The notes beneath the pieces are model-generated. The model did no database searches and had not been told where the DNA came from. It was given only the letters and a program-made list of their open reading frames with translations. From the NCBI GenBank assembly GCA_001797845.1, contig MGQN01000037.1, forward strand, positions 11,625-30,443: a DNA stretch of 18,819 nt, in the 5' to 3' direction. The DNA comes from Deltaproteobacteria bacterium RBG_16_44_11 (GTDB lineage Bacteria; Desulfobacterota; Syntrophia; Syntrophales; Smithellaceae). The position numbers and the translations under genes were made by a program. The first letter of the stretch is position 1; the number at the start of each line of letters is the position of its first letter. Positions 8,298 to 14,945 of this stretch are shown one piece after another.

Positions 8298-8326
8298 TTG
8301 ACTTTCATTCTTAATTTCAGTATTTT
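8298..8326 (+). promoter_or_regulatory. Predicted sigma-70 promoter of the MarR-EPS regulator
   Basis: TTGACT at 8298-8303 and TATTTT at 8321-8326 are spaced exactly 17 nt apart. The expected transcription start, near 8333, falls within the palindrome at 8330-8352, so a protein bound there would block initiation. This promoter begins a new unit after the glycosyltransferase gene ending at 8267. Confidence 0.65.
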
Positions 8327-8329
8327 CCG

Positions 8330-8352
8330 ATCTGTTCATGCCATGAACAGAT
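8330..8352. promoter_or_regulatory. 23-bp palindrome, candidate operator for the MarR-family regulator
   Basis: ATCTGTTCATG and CATGAACAGAT form perfect 11-bp arms around a single C. The site lies at the predicted start of transcription and ends 9 nt before the regulator's ATG, next to the GAGG ribosome-binding site (8353-8356). MarR-family proteins are dimers that bind palindromes of about this size and usually repress their own genes, so autoregulation is the natural inference. As RNA it could also fold into a hairpin beside the ribosome-binding site. Confidence 0.6.
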
Positions 8353-8361
8353 GAGGTTGCA

Positions 8362-8742
8362 ATGCCAAATCATCTGAAAATTGATCTGGAAACCGAAGAA
8401 GCGCTGAGCGTGCTCCGGGAAATCGACGCTGATCCGGAAATGACTCAACGAACGCTCTCGTTGCGCTTGGGCTTAAGCCTGGGCAAGATCAACTTCCTCG
8501 TTAAAGCTCTGATCGAAAAAGGTCTGATCAAAGCGGAAAACTTCAAAAATTCCAAAAACAAAAGCGCTTATCTCTATTCCCTGACTCCACATGGTTTAGA
8601 GGAAAAGACGAAGGCCACATACCGCTTCCTTAAGAGAAAAATAGAGGAATACGAAAAACTGGAAGCGCAGATCAGACAACTAAAAAAAGAAGCCGGTGTT
8701 GTTGATATACCGGGTAACATTCAAAACAATATCCCGTCCTAG
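8362..8742 (+). CDS. EPS-associated MarR-family transcriptional regulator
   Basis: A 126-residue DNA-binding protein with a winged helix-turn-helix. MTQRTLSLRLGLSLGKINFL (about residues 24-43) is the helix-turn-helix, VKALIEKGLIKAENF continues the recognition region, and KNKSAYLYSLTPHGLEEKT is the wing, followed by a basic coiled-coil tail (about 86-115). This matches the small MarR subfamily seen beside exopolysaccharide gene sets. It starts with ATG 8362 behind GAGG. A near-consensus promoter and a 23-bp palindrome overlap its transcription start, suggesting negative autoregulation and possible control of the genes that follow. Its stop codon lies in the loop of a hairpin. The regulated genes and any ligand are unknown. 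Confidence 0.85.
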   Translation: MPNHLKIDLETEEALSVLREIDADPEMTQRTLSLRLGLSLGKINFLVKALIEKGLIKAENFKNSKNKSAYLYSLTPHGLEEKTKATYRFLKRKIEEYEKLEAQIRQLKKEAGVVDIPGNIQNNIPS

Positions 8743-8769
8743 CACGGGAATATACATTATCTTTTTGTT
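8729..8769 (+). terminator. Candidate weak terminator/attenuator after the MarR gene
   Basis: ATAT-CCCGT (8729-8737) pairs with ACGGG-A-ATAT (8744-8753), leaving one bulged A and a 6-nt loop that contains the regulator's TAG stop. A T-rich run (TCTTTTTGTT, 8760-8769) follows seven nt later. The offset makes efficient termination doubtful, so partial read-through into the next gene is possible. Confidence 0.35.
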
Positions 8770-8847
8770 GTTTCCTGGATGTCCGCTTTTGTAATCCAGA
8801 GGGCGGAGCTGTAGAAAGAGTTAATTTGATAGGAGGCAGATAAATTA

Positions 8848-9600
8848 ATGGAAGAAATTTACATTGTTTGCAAGGGATTGCTTGATCCTGTTTTTATTGT
8901 GTTTGTTCTATTGCTCGCGGCATTTTTTGTGGGCTGGAGGGCAAGCAAGAAAAAAACAGGCATTCTTATTTTGTTGTTGGCGATTATTTTATTTTACGGA
9001 GCAAGTATATTTCCCGCGGCCAATTACCTTTGCCGCTACCTGGAAAAGGATTATATTAACAACCCGGCTACTCCGGATGATGATATTGACGTCGTCGTTG
9101 TATTAGGTCATGGCGTAAAGGACATCAACACCTTGAATAATACGTTCCCCACAGAGAGAACAGCCGCCCGAGTTCTTCATGCTGTTGCCGTTTATAATAA
9201 AATGGAGTCGAAATATTTCGTTTGTTCAGGAAAGAGAACCGGCAAGGTTACGGAAGCGGCAGTAATGGCGCGTCTGGCACAAAATTTAGGAGTGCCTAAA
9301 GAAAAAATAAAAATTGAAGATAAGTCCGCCAATACCTGGCAAAATGCCGCCGAATTAAATAAAATGTTTACCAATAAAAATATTTCCGTGGGAATTGTCA
9401 CCTCGGCTTATCACATGAAACGAAGCGTACGTGAATTTAATAAATATTTTAATAATGTTGTTCCACTGCCGGCCGGCTATCTTTATTCATCTACTAGCGT
9501 AAATTCTGTCCTCAACTATATTCCCCAGTCGGAGGAGCTTTATAAAACTTCCATTGCCTTAAAAGAAATCGTAGGCCAATTATGGTACAAAATAAAATAG
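8848..9600 (+). CDS. DUF218/YdcF-ElyC-like membrane-anchored protein
   Basis: A 250-residue protein of the DUF218 family (SanA, YdcF, ElyC). Two N-terminal hydrophobic helices (about 13-30 and 38-55) anchor it in the inner membrane. The soluble domain carries the family motifs VVVVLGHGV, ERTAARVLHAVAVY, FVCSGKRTGKVTEAAVMAR, KIEDKSANTWQNA and VTSAYHMKRS. E. coli ElyC influences peptidoglycan and ECA lipid-carrier metabolism. DUF218 proteins are frequent in polysaccharide loci, where their role is not defined. AGGAGG lies 11 nt before the ATG, a rather long spacing. The next gene, a sugar transferase, begins 27 nt later, so a link to undecaprenyl-phosphate use is a reasonable inference, not shown by the sequence. 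Confidence 0.82.
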   Translation: MEEIYIVCKGLLDPVFIVFVLLLAAFFVGWRASKKKTGILILLLAIILFYGASIFPAANYLCRYLEKDYINNPATPDDDIDVVVVLGHGVKDINTLNNTFPTERTAARVLHAVAVYNKMESKYFVCSGKRTGKVTEAAVMARLAQNLGVPKEKIKIEDKSANTWQNAAELNKMFTNKNISVGIVTSAYHMKRSVREFNKYFNNVVPLPAGYLYSSTSVNSVLNYIPQSEELYKTSIALKEIVGQLWYKIK

Positions 9601-9627
9601 ATTAAAGCTTTAAATTCGAAGGTCTGG

Positions 9628-10188
9628 ATGAAGCGTATTTTTGATTTTGTGACGGCCTTAATTTTGGCAGGCATAATGGCTTTGCCCATTATTATTATTG
9701 CCCTTGCCGTTAAACTTTCTTCAGCGGGACCTGTTATTTACTGGTCGGATCGGATAGGGAAAGATAATAGAATATTTCGCATGCCTAAATTTCGCACTAT
9801 GCGTATGGGAGCCCCGGATGTGGCGACTCATCTTCTGAAAGATGCCGATATCTATTTAACATCCATAGGATCATTTTTGCGCAAAACAAGTCTTGACGAA
9901 TTACTCCAGCTATGGAGTGTGCTCAAGGGCGATATGAGCCTGGTAGGGCCCAGACCCGCTTTGTTTAATCAAGATGATTTAATTAAGTTAAGAACGGAAA
10001 GAAAAATATCGGAGATTTTGCCCGGCATGACCGGATGGGCGCAAATTAACGGGAGAGATGATCTTCCTGTTTCTATCAAGGTTTCATATGACGAATATTA
10101 CCTGAAAAGCAAATCTTTTATTTTGGATATGAAAATATTATGGAACACTATTGCCAAGGTAATTAAAAAAGACGGAGTCGCTCATTAA
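9628..10188 (+). CDS. PglC-like monotopic phosphoglycosyl transferase (initiating sugar transferase)
   Basis: A 186-residue bacterial sugar transferase (PF02397) of the minimal PglC size, without the extra membrane region of WcaJ/WbaP. It would transfer a sugar-1-phosphate from UDP-sugar to undecaprenyl phosphate, starting the glycan at the inner membrane. Residues 1-32 form the re-entrant membrane helix (KRIFDFVTALILAGIMALPI). KFRTMRM is at 54-60, the catalytic Asp-Glu pair is in SLDELLQLW (D90-E91), and LVGPRP is at 105-110. PGMTGWAQINGRD follows. GAAGG five nt before the ATG supports the start. The next gene begins directly after its stop (TAAATG). Pairing with a PglF-like dehydratase suggests a diNAcBac- or related amino-deoxy-sugar substrate. 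Confidence 0.93.
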   Translation: MKRIFDFVTALILAGIMALPIIIIALAVKLSSAGPVIYWSDRIGKDNRIFRMPKFRTMRMGAPDVATHLLKDADIYLTSIGSFLRKTSLDELLQLWSVLKGDMSLVGPRPALFNQDDLIKLRTERKISEILPGMTGWAQINGRDDLPVSIKVSYDEYYLKSKSFILDMKILWNTIAKVIKKDGVAH

Positions 10189-12084
10189 ATGAACTTACAT
10201 CCGCAACTTAAGAATTATAATTTTTATTTGATGATTGTAAGCGATGCGTTTATTTTTGTCGTTGCTCTTGTGGCTGCGCATTTACTGCGCTTCGAATTTT
10301 CTTTTGCTGCCGTCAAAATTGAAGGAATAAAACTACTGCTCTTATGGATCATCCCGTTGAAGAGTTTTGTCTTTCTTTCTCTTGGCCTTTATCGCGGTAT
10401 GTGGCGTTATACCAGCATTAGGGATTTGTGGCTCTTGGCCAAAGCTTCTCTTTTATCTTCATTGCTGATTTTGGCTGTCATCCTTTACGTAAGCCGTTTT
10501 GAAGGATATTCCCGCGCTGTTTTTATCGCTGATGGAGTTTTTACTTTTTTACTTACCGGCGGGCTTCGCGTGGGCATTCGGTTTTTCTATGCTAACCGGA
10601 CTTATTCTCCCGCCGTCAAAAATAAGCCTGCAAAAATTAACTGTAAAAACGTTCTGATTATAGGCGCCGGATACGCCGGTGAAAAGCTTTTACGGGAGCT
10701 CTTGGATAATTACCAGTCGCAATACAAAGTGTTGGGTTTCATCGATGACGATCCCAAAAAACAGGGCAGGTCTATTCACGGCGTGCGCGTTTTAGGCGGC
10801 GTTTCCGACATAGCCGGGATAGTCGAAAGAAAAGAAGCAATGGAAATATTTATTGCCATTCCTTCAGCCGAAGGCGCTCAAATAAGAAACATTGTCGAAA
10901 CCTGTGTGGATTGCAATATTTCTTACAAGATCTTGCCGGCTATCGACGAACTTGTTGACGGGCAGATCGGCGTAAATATACTAAGAGATATAAGCTATGA
11001 GGATATTTTGGGACGTACACCCGTGCATTTGGATATTTCCGGCATCAGTAATTATCTTGCCGGCAAGACTATTTTGATTACCGGGTGCGGCGGTTCGATT
11101 GGTTCGGAATTGTGCCGGCAGGTTATAAGATACCAGCCCGCCTCCCTGGTATTACTTGATGCCAGCGAAATAAATTTGTTCACCATCAACATGGAATTGC
11201 AAAATGAAAAATACTACCGCAACTGTGAAGCCGTTCTGGGAAATGTTCAGGATAAAAAGTTAATGAACGAAGTTTTTAAAAAATACAGGCCGCAGGTTGT
11301 TTTTCACGCCGCGGCATATAAGCATGTGCCGATGCTGGAGCGAAATCCCTGGGAAGCTGTTTTTAATAATATTATCGGCAGCCGTATGGCCATGGAGTTA
11401 TCGATAAAACATGATGTCGAGAGATTTGTTCTTGTTTCTACGGATAAAGCCGTACGTCCGGCAAATGTGATGGGAGCCAGCAAACGGGTAACGGAGTTGA
11501 TTATGCAATCCCTGCAGGGTAACGGCACGCGTTTGATGGCGGTACGGTTCGGTAATGTTATCGGATCTTCCGGCTCAGTTGTGCCCATTTTCCAGCGGCA
11601 AATTCAATTGGGTGGCCCCGTAACAGTAACACATCCCAAAGTCAGCCGTTATTTCATGACCATCCCGGAAGCGGCACAAATGATTTTGCAGGCCGGTGCC
11701 ATGGGCGCAGGAGGAGAAATTTTTATTTTGCGAATGGGTAAACCGGTAAAAATTGATGATATGGCGCGTGATTTGATTCGAATTTTTAAAAAAGTACCGG
11801 ACGTTGATGTAAAAATTACTTATATAGGTTTGCGAGAAGGAGAAAAACTTCACGAAGAACTTATCGTGAAAGGAGAAGATATTTTACCTACAGTTCACGA
11901 AAAAGTTGTGGCTTTGCGTTCCAATAACCTTTTAAAGGGAAAGCGCCAACATCAGAAAGCCGGAAAAATTCTGGAGGCGCAAATTAATGAATTGGTGAAA
12001 GATGCTCTGCGCCACGACGCCAATGCGATTAAGAAGAAGCTCAAAGAAATTGTGCCCGAATACACGCCGCAAAATACTGAATAA
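10189..12084 (+). CDS. PglF/WbpM-type membrane NDP-sugar 4,6-dehydratase
   Basis: A 631-residue polysaccharide biosynthesis protein of the CapD/WbpM/PglF group. Four N-terminal membrane helices (roughly 12-130) are followed by a nucleotide-binding domain starting NVLIIGAGYAGEKLLREL. The catalytic SDR domain begins ILITGCGGSIGSELCRQV (T298 to G305 form the dinucleotide loop) and includes VLGNVQDKK and FHAAAYKHVPMLERNP. STDKAVRPANVMGASKR carries M428-x3-K432. Met replacing the usual SDR Tyr is characteristic of the large membrane dehydratases such as WbpM. It likely converts UDP-GlcNAc to the 4-keto-6-deoxy intermediate. It is coupled to the upstream sugar transferase (no gap) and overlaps the downstream GT9 by one nt (TAATG). 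Confidence 0.93.
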   Translation: MNLHPQLKNYNFYLMIVSDAFIFVVALVAAHLLRFEFSFAAVKIEGIKLLLLWIIPLKSFVFLSLGLYRGMWRYTSIRDLWLLAKASLLSSLLILAVILYVSRFEGYSRAVFIADGVFTFLLTGGLRVGIRFFYANRTYSPAVKNKPAKINCKNVLIIGAGYAGEKLLRELLDNYQSQYKVLGFIDDDPKKQGRSIHGVRVLGGVSDIAGIVERKEAMEIFIAIPSAEGAQIRNIVETCVDCNISYKILPAIDELVDGQIGVNILRDISYEDILGRTPVHLDISGISNYLAGKTILITGCGGSIGSELCRQVIRYQPASLVLLDASEINLFTINMELQNEKYYRNCEAVLGNVQDKKLMNEVFKKYRPQVVFHAAAYKHVPMLERNPWEAVFNNIIGSRMAMELSIKHDVERFVLVSTDKAVRPANVMGASKRVTELIMQSLQGNGTRLMAVRFGNVIGSSGSVVPIFQRQIQLGGPVTVTHPKVSRYFMTIPEAAQMILQAGAMGAGGEIFILRMGKPVKIDDMARDLIRIFKKVPDVDVKITYIGLREGEKLHEELIVKGEDILPTVHEKVVALRSNNLLKGKRQHQKAGKILEAQINELVKDALRHDANAIKKKLKEIVPEYTPQNTE

Positions 12085-13187
12085 TGTTGATTGCCGCCAA
12101 ACATAAGTTAAATATTACTCCCAAAAAAATCTTAGTCGTTCAACTGGGCGATATTGGCGATGTTGTCTGGTCGATGCCGACATTCCAGGCGCTAAAAGCC
12201 GCGTTTCCCAACGCTGAGATTTCCGTCTTGACCAGAAAGCCCTTTGGAGATTTACTCCTGGATGACTCGTCTATTGAAAATGTATTGCAAACCGGCAATG
12301 GGAATATTTTTGCGCAGCTTAAGTTTTTGTTAAGATTGCGCAGGAATAAATTCGATTTGCTCTTTGACTTGCGCGCCGACGAGCGTGGAACTTATCTGTC
12401 TTTGTTAAGCGGAGCAAAAATGAGATGCGCGCTGTATTATCCGGGGTGGACATGGCGCAACAGAGCCTTTACCCACCTGGTTAATCCGCCTCCTGAAAAA
12501 GAAAGAATTTGGGGAGCGGCTGAACAGTCGCTTAAAATCGTTCGCGGATTCGGAATAAAAGAAGCAACCAATATTCCCAAAATATTTGTTTCGCCGGAAA
12601 TTAAAGACAAAACCGCCGTATTAATAAACGCGGAAAAAATCGATGCCGGCCAAGGATTTGTAACGATCAATCCTTTTTCGCGCTGGTCTTATAAAGAATG
12701 GGGCATGGGCAAGTGGGGGCAACTTATGTCTTTTGTTTGGGGAAAATATAAAATGCCCGCGCTAATCATCGGTTCTGAAGAGGAAAGAAAGAGGGCTGAT
12801 AAGTTAATATCTGCAACAAACTTTCCCTTTTATAATTTTGCCGGCAGAACCAATCTTCGAGAGCTTGCGGCACTCCTGCAAATGAGCCGTTTACATATCG
12901 GTGTGGACAGCGCCGCACCGCAGATAGCGGCGGCTGTCGGCACGCCGGCATTGACTATTTACGGTCCATCCGATTGGCGTGACTGGGCGCCTCCGGGAAA
13001 CAAAAACAAAGTTGTCCTGCCCGACATGGATTGTTCACCCTGTTATAAAAAAGGCTGTAATGGAAGCGGCCGAAGTGAGTGTCTGGATAAATTGACTGTT
13101 GCTAAAGTGCAGGACGCTGTAGAAACAATGCTGGATAATAATCTGTCCAAACCAGCAGGTAATACAAAAATGCTCGAATGCGAGTGA
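12084..13187 (+). CDS. Family 9 glycosyltransferase (heptosyltransferase-like)
   Basis: A 367-residue GT-B enzyme of the WaaC/WaaF/WaaQ family. The N-terminal domain starts KILVVQLGDIGDVVWSMPTF, with the phosphate-loop DIGDV; FDLLFDLRADERGTYLSLLSGA follows. The donor domain has INPFSRWSYKEWG and LHIGVDSAAPQIAAAVGTP. The family's near-invariant His (DSxxxHxAAA) is Gln280 here. The C-terminal cysteine cluster CSPCYKKGCNGSGRSEC is typical of the family. It would add a heptose or other sugar to a lipid-linked acceptor. The ATG overlaps the dehydratase stop by one nt. The last residues, after MLDNNL, look altered: a 16-bp copy of this site recurs before wzm, and the present C-terminus SKPAGNTKMLECE may come from inserted DNA. 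Confidence 0.88.
   Translation: MLIAAKHKLNITPKKILVVQLGDIGDVVWSMPTFQALKAAFPNAEISVLTRKPFGDLLLDDSSIENVLQTGNGNIFAQLKFLLRLRRNKFDLLFDLRADERGTYLSLLSGAKMRCALYYPGWTWRNRAFTHLVNPPPEKERIWGAAEQSLKIVRGFGIKEATNIPKIFVSPEIKDKTAVLINAEKIDAGQGFVTINPFSRWSYKEWGMGKWGQLMSFVWGKYKMPALIIGSEEERKRADKLISATNFPFYNFAGRTNLRELAALLQMSRLHIGVDSAAPQIAAAVGTPALTIYGPSDWRDWAPPGNKNKVVLPDMDCSPCYKKGCNGSGRSECLDKLTVAKVQDAVETMLDNNLSKPAGNTKMLECE
13127..13142. repeat. 16-bp direct repeat, left copy, in GT9 3' end
   Basis: AATGCTGGATAATAAT, identical to 14896-14911. It encodes MLDNN near the end of the GT9 protein and forms the left boundary of the segment carrying the AbiE genes. Flanking bases differ immediately on both sides (C versus T before, C versus T after), so the duplication is exactly 16 bp. 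Confidence 0.75.
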
Positions 13188-13241
13188 ATCCTCATATAGG
13201 GCAACCAATGTGGTTAATGTTGAACCCTTTACAATAGTCTA

Positions 13242-13271
13242 TTGACATTTCATTATATTATTAATTATAAT
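13242..13271 (+). promoter_or_regulatory. Consensus promoter of the AbiE operon, predicted leaderless
   Basis: TTGACA at 13242-13247 and TATAAT at 13266-13271 are both perfect hexamers, spaced 18 nt. The ATG at 13278 sits six nt after the -10 box, where transcription should start, and no Shine-Dalgarno sequence precedes it. A small inverted repeat, AACCA-ATG-TGGTT (13203-13215), lies 26 nt upstream of the -35. AbiEi antitoxins autorepress by binding inverted repeats, so this could be an operator. Confidence 0.7.
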
Positions 13272-13277
13272 AAGAAT

Positions 13278-13877
13278 ATGAAATATGAAGATTTGTTAAA
13301 AACTATTCAAGCGCCCTATTTTTCACGGGGAGATCATTTGCTGGATGGGCAAAAACTTTTCGATTATCAGATTAGCTTGTGGGTTAAGAAAGGTAATCTG
13401 CTGCGTTTGAAAAATGGGATGTATGCCTTTGCGAAGGATAAAGAAAGAATTAAAGGCGAAGAAATCGCGGCTTTTCTCTACGAGCCTAGCTATCTAAGCC
13501 TGGAGAGTGCGCTGGCCTGGTACGGTTTCATCCCTGAAATGGTTTATGCCTATGTCAGCGTGACCGCCAGGATTAACAGAAAATTTAAAAATGACTTTGG
13601 AACATTCCTGTATCGGCATATCAAATCAGAACTCTTCTGGGGATATACGGAAATAAAAACAGAACACGGACATTATCTTTTGGCCGAACCGGAGAAGGCG
13701 TTATTAGACTTCCTTTATTTAAATCTATCCAAAATCAGAAACGAAGCCGACTTTGATAATATCCGGTTCAACATCGAAACGATCAAAGAAAAATTAAATG
13801 CTGATAAATTCCTTAAATATCTTTCAGCTTTTGACGTCAAGAAAATGAGAATTTGGGCTTTGCGATGCTTACCATAG
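13278..13877 (+). CDS. abiEi: AbiEi-family antitoxin/transcriptional regulator
   Basis: A 199-residue protein of the AbiEi type, the antitoxin and autorepressor of type IV AbiE toxin-antitoxin phage-defence systems. The N-terminal winged-helix domain is at about 13-51 (YFSRGDHLLDGQKLFDYQIS, then VKKGNLLRLKNGMYAF). EEIAAFLYEPSYLSLESALAWYG at 61-83 is a typical family block, and HGHYLLAEPEKALLDFLYLN lies in the C-terminal half. The ATG at 13278 is chosen because the upstream extension to TTG 13242 would overlap the -35 box. There is no Shine-Dalgarno sequence, consistent with leaderless initiation. It overlaps abiEii by 13 nt. The last residues are short compared with longer AbiEi proteins. Neighbourhood and the toxin gene make the call firm. 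Confidence 0.88.
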   Translation: MKYEDLLKTIQAPYFSRGDHLLDGQKLFDYQISLWVKKGNLLRLKNGMYAFAKDKERIKGEEIAAFLYEPSYLSLESALAWYGFIPEMVYAYVSVTARINRKFKNDFGTFLYRHIKSELFWGYTEIKTEHGHYLLAEPEKALLDFLYLNLSKIRNEADFDNIRFNIETIKEKLNADKFLKYLSAFDVKKMRIWALRCLP

Positions 13878-14650
13878 ATCAAATTTCCGATTATTTCCCG
13901 TTACCGTTACGCCGGAAAAATCCCCAGGGCGTTCTTGTGGAGTATTTACAGCACGAGCTATTGGACTCAATATTCAAGGAGAAGTCATCGTCTTCGCTAA
14001 GTTTCATCGGCGGCACGGCTATTCGTATCCTCTACCAAAACCTCCGGTTTTCAGAAGACCTGGATTTTGATAATTTCAGTTTATCTTTTGGTGAATTCGA
14101 AATATTGTTGAAAAACGCATGTAAGGATATGGCAAATAAAGGTTTTGTAATTGAATATCGCTTTGTGGAGCGCGGCGCATACCATTGTTATATTAAATTT
14201 CCTGACATTCTCTACCAATCAGGAATCAGCCCTGAAAGTTCGAAAAAAATTCTGATTCGGATCGACACCGAAACCAAGGAAAAGTATTACGAGCCGCAGC
14301 GATATATCATAAATAGATTTGCCCTATATCGGCAAATTTGCGTGGCGCCTGCATCAGTTCTGCTGGCTCAAAAAATGATGACTGTTTTGGAACGAAAACG
14401 CGAAAAAGGTCGAGACCTTTTTGATGTGTCCTACTTAATGGGATTGGCCGAACCCGATTTTAGCTATATTGCAAAATGTATGAATATCGATCAAAAGCAA
14501 CTTTTGAAACTATTTGATGAAAGATTACAGGAACTCGATTTTAATTTTCTGGCCAGGGATGTTGAGCCCTTTCTCTTTTCTTCCGAGCAGAAGGAACGAA
14601 TATTGACATTTCGCGATTACTGGAAAACGCAGAAAGTTAAATGGTCGTAA
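13865..14650 (+). CDS. abiEii: AbiEii-family nucleotidyltransferase toxin
   Basis: A 261-residue DUF1814/AbiEii protein, the toxin of the AbiE pair. These enzymes belong to the DNA polymerase beta-like nucleotidyltransferases, and characterised relatives modify tRNA or bind GTP to stop growth. The active-site motif is visible: FIGGTAIRILY at 47-57, then RFSEDLDFD at 61-69 with D65 and D67. RIDTETKEKYYEP follows. APASVLLAQKMMTVLERKREKGRDLFDVSYL carries the conserved Lys and Asp of the downstream motifs. All motifs are intact, so the toxin is probably active. The ATG at 13865 lies inside the antitoxin gene (13-nt overlap), so translation is likely coupled. An in-frame TTG at 13853 is less likely. 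Confidence 0.9.
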   Translation: MLTIDQISDYFPLPLRRKNPQGVLVEYLQHELLDSIFKEKSSSSLSFIGGTAIRILYQNLRFSEDLDFDNFSLSFGEFEILLKNACKDMANKGFVIEYRFVERGAYHCYIKFPDILYQSGISPESSKKILIRIDTETKEKYYEPQRYIINRFALYRQICVAPASVLLAQKMMTVLERKREKGRDLFDVSYLMGLAEPDFSYIAKCMNIDQKQLLKLFDERLQELDFNFLARDVEPFLFSSEQKERILTFRDYWKTQKVKWS

Positions 14651-14671
14651 AACTCCAATTTTAATGAAACT

Positions 14672-14703
14672 CAGATATTACAAACGTAGTACAGTAATAT
14701 CTG
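14672..14703. repeat. Perfect inverted repeat, 10-bp arms
   Basis: CAGATATTAC and GTAATATCTG enclose a 12-nt loop, 21 nt after the abiEii stop. No U tract follows, so it is not a standard intrinsic terminator. It could still stabilise the abiE mRNA end or be a recombination or protein-binding site. Confidence 0.55.
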
Positions 14704-14709
14704 CAAGTT

Positions 14710-14740
14710 GAATTATCCCACGTGCGAAGCTAAGTGAGAC
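14710..14740. repeat. Related hairpin element, copy 1
   Basis: Shares 23 of 31 aligned positions with 14817-14847, including GAATTATCCC and the central GCGAAGCT. CAC and GTG arms flank the centre. GCGAAGC itself is a known very stable mini-hairpin sequence. Arm bases differ between the copies while pairing is largely kept. Confidence 0.45.
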
Positions 14741-14816
14741 TATATTGTAATGAGACCCAAACTTCAGAAATCGAAGATGACCTTTAGGTTACAAAGTGCG
14801 CTAAAGTTTGCTGGTC

Positions 14817-14847
14817 GAATTATCCCTAAAGCGAAGCTTAGGGGAAC
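14817..14847. repeat. Related hairpin element, copy 2
   Basis: CCCTAA pairs with TTAGGG around GCGAAGC, with one bulged A. It is about 107 nt downstream of copy 1, in the same orientation. Together the pair looks like REP-like or site-specific element units, but two copies are too few to define a family. Confidence 0.45.
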
Positions 14848-14895
14848 AATCCTGCGTAAGCTGTGGCAGTAAACGCGTCTCTGTATCTATATAGT

Positions 14896-14911
14896 AATGC
14901 TGGATAATAAT
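14896..14911. repeat. 16-bp direct repeat, right copy, before wzm
   Basis: AATGCTGGATAATAAT, identical to 13127-13142. Read in the GT9 frame, it continues MLDNNLVISTKPRR and stops at TGA 14939-14941, four nt before the wzm ATG. This is what an uninterrupted GT9 gene end would look like. Confidence 0.75.
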
Positions 14912-14945
14912 TTGGTTATATCAACAAAGCCCCGGAGGTGAGCGA

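Larger units (their letters stand above)
14651..14945. other. Palindrome-rich non-coding segment between abiEii and wzm
   Basis: No credible gene lies in these 295 nt. It is crowded with inverted repeats: a 10-bp-arm hairpin at 14672-14703 and two related hairpins sharing GAATTATCCC and GCGAAGCT (14710-14740 and 14817-14847). CTTTAG/CTAAAG arms (14783-14807 area) and ACCT-TT-AGGT add to these. The right 16-bp direct repeat is at 14896-14911, and the wzm ribosome-binding site GGAGG is at 14934-14938. None of the hairpins is followed by a T tract. A structured RNA, recombination site or degraded mobile-element end are all possible. Confidence 0.5.

Noticed and set aside
13242..13277. N-terminal extension of AbiEi from a TTG at 13242
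   Set aside because: The TTG is the first part of a perfect -35 box and the extension spans the -10 box. The ATG at 13278 gives the normal start of the winged-helix domain.
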